A DNA stretch of 64,000 nucleotides, taken from Hypholoma sublateritium FD-334 SS-4. Taxonomy: Eukaryota > Basidiomycota > Agaricomycetes > Agaricales > Strophariaceae. The number at the start of each line of letters is the position of its first letter. The first letter of the stretch is position 1. The notes beneath the pieces were generated by a model. That model worked only from the letters and a program-made list of their open reading frames with translations, was not told where the DNA came from and ran no database searches. Made by a program: the position numbers and the translations under genes. Of the stretch, positions 58,170 to 64,000 are shown one piece after another. The DNA lies in NCBI GenBank assembly GCA_000827495.1, contig KN817640.1:46150-110149 (forward strand), given 5' to 3'.

Positions 58170-61100
58170 CTACTTCATACCGCCCGCTATCTGGTCCAGC
58201 TCTCGCGCAATCATTGAGTTCGGCGCGCGCTTCCTCAGCTCGCTGTGACGGAGTAGAGATTAGTGAAAAAACGTGAAGTGGAGTCAGCGCCAGACGCACT
58301 CGAGCTTCGCCTTGTCATTGCGATCCTTGCACTCCTTGCCCGCGAGGCGCCACTCCCCACACGCGACGTACAGTTCGGCGCGTTTCGGCGAGTCGCACCG
58401 TGCGACGTACGCGACGGCCTCCGCCGCGTACCCTGTCTCAACGAGATGGTGCACGAACGGCTCGTACCCGATCGGGCTCCGCTTCGCCTTGGAGAAGGCG
58501 TCGAGGCCCTCGAAGTCGCGAGCCACGGTCAGTGCGTGCAGCTTGAGGTACCAGAACCTGTACACATCCATGTTAGCCCTGCTCCTTGATGGCGAGCCAA
58601 GGACCCTGCACTGACCGTTTATCCGGCACCTTGAAGTCCGACTTGATCTTGTCAGCGCGCTTCGTGAGGCCGTTCAGGATACATGTCTTGATCGTCTCGT
58701 TCAGGTTGAGCCCGAAGAAGGTTACTTTGCCGTCGGTCTCGTGCTCCAGCTGCTGTTGAAACGTGAGTAATCGTGCACTTTCGTCCATCATCTAGGTGCA
58801 CATTCAATAAGCATAGTAGACCCAGAACGCGGCAGGGCGTACCTTTGCCTCGAAAGAGCGCTCCTTGTCTTCAGAGAAGAACTTCTGCGCCGTTTTGACT
58901 GCAGTTATCTTGGACGACTGGTCCTGGAACATATGTTGCGTCAGCAATTAAAAAGGCCTACATTCCGAAAAGTGGTGCTAACAGTCATTCTGGAAGCCTC
59001 GTCCAAGGACAGCACAGCGCTTTCAACGCGGCGGTCGTCGGAGTAATAGAAATCCCGCAGCATCTCTCTATTCTGTTCCCGGGCGTACACTTCGAGGAGC
59101 TTGCTGGCTGGCGCGAGCGTCTTTCCCCCATCCTCGATCAGGCGGAAGAAGGAGCCCAATGGGAGGCGTTTGTGCAGATGCAGCAAAACATGATAGACTA
59201 GGGAAAAGAGGATGAACATTGACCGCAGAACCACGTAAGATAGACTTGCCCAGGTCGCTGTCGCCACTGTCGACCGCCTTGATCAACGCTAACTTGTCTT
59301 CCTTCATTGCGAGGAGGAGGGGTACCTGATCGGAGCCCTTGGCTTCATGGTCCAGGAGCTGTATGGTACGCAGTTAAGTAATACATCCCCGTCACAGCCG
59401 CTACCAGCAAACGCACCTTCGTTGCTAGCCCACCGCGCCCGACCTCCCACGCCTTCTTCGCAATGTCGGCGTAGCTCACGTCGGTTCCACCCAGCGCTTC
59501 GAATTTCTCCACTATCGTCCGACATACCTCGTCGTCCGCCGTCAGCTCGGCGTCCTTGCCCGTCCCCGTCGTCGTGGGCTTCGAGCGCAGGATCTTCGCG
59601 CACGCCCAGTGCTTGAGCACTGCGTCCGGCTTCAAGCCGAGGAAGCCGGAGATCCGCAGCGCGAGCAGGTGCATGTTGCGGGAGGTGAGGCGCGTGATCA
59701 GCCGCGACGGCGAGGCGTAGTTATACCTGCACGTTGTGAGCTGGAGTCGAGGTGGATTGATGGGGTACTTACTGCGATAGTGTCAGGGGGATCCCAACCT
59801 CATAATATCTGACACCATTGAGGACCTTCAGAGTCTGTCCCATCGTCACAAAATCTGTGGGATTGTGGAAGTCCAAGAAACCACGACCAAATTTCGCTGC
59901 CTGGTAGAATTCAGAGCCAATGCCAGGGAAAGGAGAAACAGACGCACATTGAGAAGGCGGCGCTGCCAATGGGGCTCCCACTCCTGGCCAGCGGCGTCAA
60001 TGCATTCGTCGACTGCTTTCGCTAGTTCAGGGCGGATGCTCCGAATACTCTCGTCGGCTTTGGGTGATTTCTTTGTGAAACTTTCCCATGCGTCATACAA
60101 GATTGCTGAAGGCGAGGTTGAGCCTGGTCTGAAGATCGATAAGGTGGACCCTGAATAAGAAGTGAATATTTACTCCAAGAGGTCAACTGCATAGTTCTTA
60201 CTTGGCACTATTTGAATGAAGTCGCAAACATCTTCATTGATAACCCGTACACCATCTATTTCCGTGATCGCAAATGTGGACCCCATATAGGGATATCTGC
60301 AGAGCGATATTGAGCGTGTAGAAGGTACTACGAAGATAACGCTTACAGGAGAGTGTCCCCGGAAGGGCCAACAAGAACAACAAGCGAATTCCAAGACACC
60401 AGAATCGCATCGTTGCCACACCACTCGACCTGGCAGACGGGCCCCTCTGCCCCGGGCACAGTGGAGGTGTCGAATTCGGCCAAGTTGCGCTGAAAGTCGG
60501 TGGAAACAACCCAAAGAATACCGTTAAAGGTAAGAAGCGCGAGGGACTTCCCATTCGGGGACGGGGAGACGTGAGTGAACGGGCCTCTGGAGAGTCGCTG
60601 GTCGACGCTTTCGAGGTTGTCGACTGCATAGATAGTTGCGTCCACTGAGAGGAGAACCTCCACATGGCGAGATATGTTCAAATCTGGCGGTATCACTGCC
60701 CATGCATGAGGAGGTTCACTGATATCTTTTCAGACAACATTAGCAGCTTCGGAAAAGAGAATAATTGCACATACTTGGGTTAGCCAAAGCCAGAGGCCTG
60801 TTTCCCTCCCATCCCTTCACCTCGAGCAACGTCAACGCGTTCGTGAGCGCTACCAGGCCATTATCATGGATTCGAGCATCAATGACACCCATTTCGGCTG
60901 CTTCTGTTCCAAGAGAGTGTTGCTCGTAGTCGCCTTGCAGGTCGTATAGACGGTAGACGCCTTCTTCGTTCAATACGGCCAACTTCTCGTCAATTGTCCA
61001 CCCGAATCGAACGATTTTGCCCTGGTCCCACTGAGAATACCATCATCAGCCAACCCACACACGAGGATGTCTTGAATATCCACACTAAAGACAAGTATGC

Positions 61101-61387
61101 CCTCTCCTGCCGGTGAATATATTTGAATTTGGCTCTTGGTGATTGCAGGCGTCGAGCGTCCTAATGAGATCAGCTTGGTGTGGTCCCGCATTATGGCTGC
61201 ATACATTTCATCAGCATGAGGGGGAATGAAATGGCTCAAACGTACCTATGGGCCCGCCATACCGACACCCGGCAACGATGTAGTCTCCGAGATTAGGCAG
61301 CTTGTCTGGAGTTGAATAACATTGCTGCCGTCGATAGAACACGTTGCCTTCAGGCATGGCTTGCCACGATGCCGTTGGGTGGTCCAT
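58170..61387 (-). CDS. VPS16: Vacuolar protein sorting protein VPS16
   Basis: A core subunit of the HOPS and CORVET tethering complexes, which drive endosome and vacuole fusion. It starts MDHPTASWQAMPEGNVFYRR. The N-terminal beta-propeller shows QIQIYSPAGEGILVFSVD, VYRLYDLQGDYEQHSLGTEA, GVIDARIHDNGLVALTN and WCGNDAILVSW. The helical Vps16_C part has AILYDAWESFTKKSPKADES, NAAKFGRGFLDFHNPTDFVT, MGQTLKVLNGVRYYEVGIPL, SRNMHLLALRISGFLGL, DVSYADIAKKAWEVGRGGLA, TKLLDHEAKGSDQVPLLLAM, GEWRLAGKECKDRNDKAK and an end RELDQIAGGMK. The stop is at 58170-58172. About 840 aa in a dozen or so exons, normal for the family. Vps16 binds Vps33, an SM protein not in this window. The alternate-strand frames here are shadows. 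Confidence 0.95.
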
Positions 61388-61763
61388 GGCCGTAAGATAG
61401 TGGTGTCGGAGATGTTATATGAGTGCTATGAGCTCAATTGGATTGGAATGGGTTGTAGCCTCCCCTGCACAGACTAAGTGACGGATGGATGACGGAGGTC
61501 GCGTTGCGCGAGTCTGGCGGGCCCGGCGGATTTTGCCGGATATATCGCTTCCCCGGGCCGACTTGGGGTACAAAAGATAACTTCGAGAAATGAAAAAGGT
61601 AACAGGGAGAAATAAATTCTATGGCATCTAGAACAACAAAATATCTACTTCTTTATCGCACCTCCACTCTATCTTGTATTTTGGAAAGAATGATGTGGCG
61701 GCTTGGTGGCGGCCGTGTGGATGGCGACACACCCCACATTCTGGTTGCCGACCGCGACTGCGT
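61388..61763. other. Intergenic
   Basis: A 376-nt space, promoter of VPS16 and 3' UTR of the truncated P450. No further feature is seen. Confidence 0.5.
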
Positions 61764-63141
61764 CTAGAAGGAAACATCGACCAATGTCGCTAATTGAGGC
61801 GATCTCAATTCTATGTTACATTTGAATGGCTTTGGATATCTAAAAGAAATGTTCGCTCCTGAGTATTTTCTTAGCTGACATAAAGCAAATACTTCACATT
61901 TGCATTCCCGAAGTATATTCCCCAGAAGGCTCCATCGGCATTCCGTTCTCGTCTACTTGCTTTGTGATATCAAATAAGAACAAAACAGATGCTATGGTTA
62001 GCCACATAGAGGACCAGGCCATATCCTGGCCAGGGCATGCTCGTCTCCCGAATCCAAAAGCAGCGTCAGGGTGCGGGATATCTGGATTCAAATCATCTCC
62101 TTGAAGGAATCGTTCGGGACGGAAATCGTCAACGTCTTCTCCGTACACTATTTTATCGTGTAGGATGGCCCTAATACGTTCCATCAGACTAGGTATTATC
62201 TGAGACTTTTGTATACCTTTTTCTCACCAGGTATTACCGAGAACAACCGTCCCAGCTGGAAGAGTATAGCCTTTATACACATCGTCTGTAATGAGGCGGT
62301 GTGGCAAAGCTGGTCATTGGCTGAATTTTAGTGACAATCAAACTATTATTCCAATCACGTACCCATAGGTGTAACAGGCCGCCACCTAAGGACCTCTTTA
62401 ATTATTGCATCGATATATGGAATCGACTTGTCGTCTGAAAACGTAGGTAAACGGTCACTGGTACCGAGAGCACGGAGGACTTCTTTCCGCCCTCGTTTTT
62501 GAACATTAGGATACAAGACCATAGCCAGAAAAAATGTAGACAGTGCGGAAACCGTCTAAAAAAGGGACAGATAAACATCACGTCATGGATATTCTTTCAT
62601 GCCAAGATAATACTTGCTGTGTCTGCTCCAGCTAGAAGAAGAGGCACGTTTCAATATGTTTTAGCTTCGAATTTGTTTAGCGGACAACTCGTGCATACCC
62701 TCATACATAGCTCCCAGTGCATCTCTGAGGGTATCAGTTGATTCTCTGTCCACATCCTCTATGCCATCTAGCAAGCGCGAAGCAATGGACGAGTCAAGTT
62801 CAACTTTATTAGTCTGGAGTGTTCACTTGAGATCAGATCCTTGCATATAATGTACAGGGGTAAAACACTCACCGCTCTCTGCTTTACTACGTCAAACGGT
62901 GACAAGACCATCTTGGTAGACATCTGTCTCCATTTTCTGGCTTCCCTTTTATATTTTATTCCTGGAATCCAGGACGGAATATACTTGAGGATAGGAAAGA
63001 AATCAACAATATAGCTTCCCCATGTCGCCGATTTTATGATGGCCTCTAAACCTGCTTCAGAGAGGCCGATATATGGGTCACATTCAGGAAGTATCCGGAT
63101 CCCATAGGCTACCGACAGAATAATATCTCCCGCCATACTGG
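61764..63141 (-). pseudogene. 5'-truncated cytochrome P450
   Basis: Exons on the minus strand give the last two thirds of a P450. TSSMAGDIILSVAYGIRILP, SWIPGIKYKREARKWRQMST, a spliced YEAGADTAS I-helix, VSALSTFFLAMVLYPNVQKR, IKEVLRWRP (ExxR), PHRLITDDVYKGYTLPAGTV, VDDFRPERFLQGDDL and FGFGRRACPGQD are followed, after a last intron, by IYPKPFKCNIELRSPQLATL. The stop is at 61764-61766. The membrane anchor, Pro-rich hinge and about the first 170 residues are not found upstream; instead 63284-64000 holds an unrelated ORF with transposon-like traits. The remaining coding part looks intact, so truncation may be recent. If the missing exons lie beyond the window the gene could still be whole, but then an insertion of at least 0.8 kb separates the parts. 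Confidence 0.7.
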
Positions 63142-63283
63142 ACGTTTCAGTATCACATAGTACTAGTACCCTGTACCCTATAATATGGTCCACCGAACGC
63201 ATACAGTGTACATATACTTGCTTTGTGGGCCACTGCATGGCATGGCGACGAGTCTTTTTTGAAAGTTTTTTTTTCCAATGTTA

Positions 63284-64000
63284 TTATTGCACCCGTTTGT
63301 ACATGCACATAATGGCCTGTTTAGTGTTATTGGCTGCTGTTCTCAGATGTGATGTGCCAGATAGTAAAGTCAGTGTGGTCTCTTGTACTAAATGCTTTCC
63401 TGTTGTTATTCCATCATGATACCAAGTTGTTCCAGACTTATCAATGTATCTACAAGTAAAGTGCTCCTGACCACCATATATTATACCACATAGCCTCAAT
63501 TTGCACTTAGTATTACCATAATTAATTGTAATTTCCACATCTGGCTTAATTATATTCCTTTCATTGAACATTTCAATTGCTAGCAGGTGAGGCACAGATT
63601 GAAGTTCTCCAGACACATGTGTGGGCACTACAACATTGTCTGCAGTATANCAGTTAGGGCATTTCTCACCAGTTGTACCATCTCGTGTATTGACTTGANG
63701 TATCTGTGATATCTTCATAATACCAGAATCATGATACTCTCTCAATACAAGTGTGGTATGATTATTTATATATAATGATGGTCTTGAGTATGCACATACA
63801 TGACAGCTATATCTAATAATGCCATGATTATTATTTCCTAATACATATCCAATGAGCTCAGATATATAAACAAATTCTTGGCCCATAGGAAATAAAATAT
63901 CATTATCTTTGTAAAGCAAATGTCTAACATTGTTGCGGGCATATTCAAATGTGATTGAACCTTTCTTTACATTTTCAAAATTGGTAAGTAATAGGTCCAT
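63284..64000 (-). CDS. ORF reaching the window edge, deubiquitinase-like His box, possibly transposon-borne
   Basis: An open frame of at least 238 codons, ending at 63284-63286 and reaching the right edge with ATG at 63998-64000, which may or may not be the start. Content: SITFEYARNNVRHLLYKDND, YSCHVCAYSRPSLYINN, CPN near the first N, LRLCGIIYGGQEHFTCRYID and GTTWYHDGITTG. The last resembles the His box of USP/UCH-type cysteine proteases (GGxxHF...WY). The Cys box would be upstream, outside the window. Two N bases (63650, 63699) and a base composition more AT-rich than neighbours suggest repetitive DNA. Such protease-like proteins occur in mobile elements of Agaricomycetes; this is inference. 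Confidence 0.45.
   Translation of the reverse strand: MDLLLTNFENVKKGSITFEYARNNVRHLLYKDNDILFPMGQEFVYISELIGYVLGNNNHGIIRYSCHVCAYSRPSLYINNHTTLVLREYHDSGIMKISQIXQVNTRDGTTGEKCPNXYTADNVVVPTHVSGELQSVPHLLAIEMFNERNIIKPDVEITINYGNTKCKLRLCGIIYGGQEHFTCRYIDKSGTTWYHDGITTGKHLVQETTLTLLSGTSHLRTAANNTKQAIMCMYKRVQ

Overview
The window reads as nuclear DNA of a filamentous basidiomycete, probably a wood-decay Agaricomycete. Almost every gene is broken by introns of about 45-70 nt with GT-AG (twice GC-AG) borders. The proteins look like Agaricomycete orthologues, there is an intron-bearing tRNA-Leu(AAG), and P450, Old Yellow Enzyme and FAD-oxidoreductase genes sit between housekeeping genes. No bacterial operons, CRISPR arrays or plasmid features are seen. 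The species assignment is inference.

Layout. 0.3-3.9 kb: a BBE/PCMH-type FAD oxidoreductase (+) and a short-chain dehydrogenase (-), tail to tail. 5.6-10.6 kb: a very large, low-complexity, acidic/Ser-Pro-rich protein ending in a PH domain. 11.4-13.9 kb: a DHA1-type MFS exporter (-). 15.1 kb: tRNA-Leu(AAG) with a 41-nt intron. 15.4-19.2 kb: an SPX-EXS phosphate-exporter-like protein of the SYG1/XPR1 family. 19.6-20.4 kb: the N-terminal acetyltransferase catalytic subunit Naa10/ARD1. 20.6-23.1 kb: an Old Yellow Enzyme gene and, just downstream, a frameshifted remnant of a second copy. 23.67-23.99 kb: a MITE-like hairpin element. 24.6-25.6 kb: ATP10, a mitochondrial F1Fo-ATPase assembly factor. 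25.8-27.0 kb: a multi-pass membrane protein. 28.7-32.3 kb: a long protein with a C-terminal HECT_2 (E3D-type) domain. 33.1-34.3 kb: an epoxide-hydrolase-like alpha/beta hydrolase in a stretch with scattered ambiguous bases. 36.1-38.1 kb: a DUF155 (RMD1/Sif3) protein. 38.5-40.6 kb: a cytochrome P450. 41-41.7 kb: a small unknown gene. 43.8-44.7 kb: a secreted cysteine-containing unknown.

From about 44.7 to 58.2 kb the landscape changes: a very GC-rich, repeat-rich tract with diverged duplicated units and GGT/CCA tracts, then a pyrimidine-rich, microsatellite-rich tract. Only one convincing gene lies inside (52.3-53.5 kb), a proline-rich protein whose last residues match the short Dcp1-binding PNRC/EDC1-type motif, so it may be an mRNA-decapping activator. 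The many long open frames in this tract look like GC-driven shadows.

58.2-61.4 kb holds VPS16 (HOPS/CORVET core). The right end has a 5'-truncated P450 (61.8-63.1 kb) abutting an ORF (63.3-64 kb) with a deubiquitinase-like His box that runs to the window edge and may come from a transposable element.

The redox and transport genes (FAD oxidoreductase, SDR, MFS, OYE, epoxide hydrolase, two P450s) are spread among unrelated housekeeping genes and no polyketide, peptide or terpene core enzyme is visible, so I do not call a biosynthetic cluster. I found no clear new multi-gene system. The best leads are the duplicated GC-rich island around the PNRC-like gene, the HECT_2 protein with its unusual N-terminal extension and 408-nt intron, and the decayed OYE and P450 copies.
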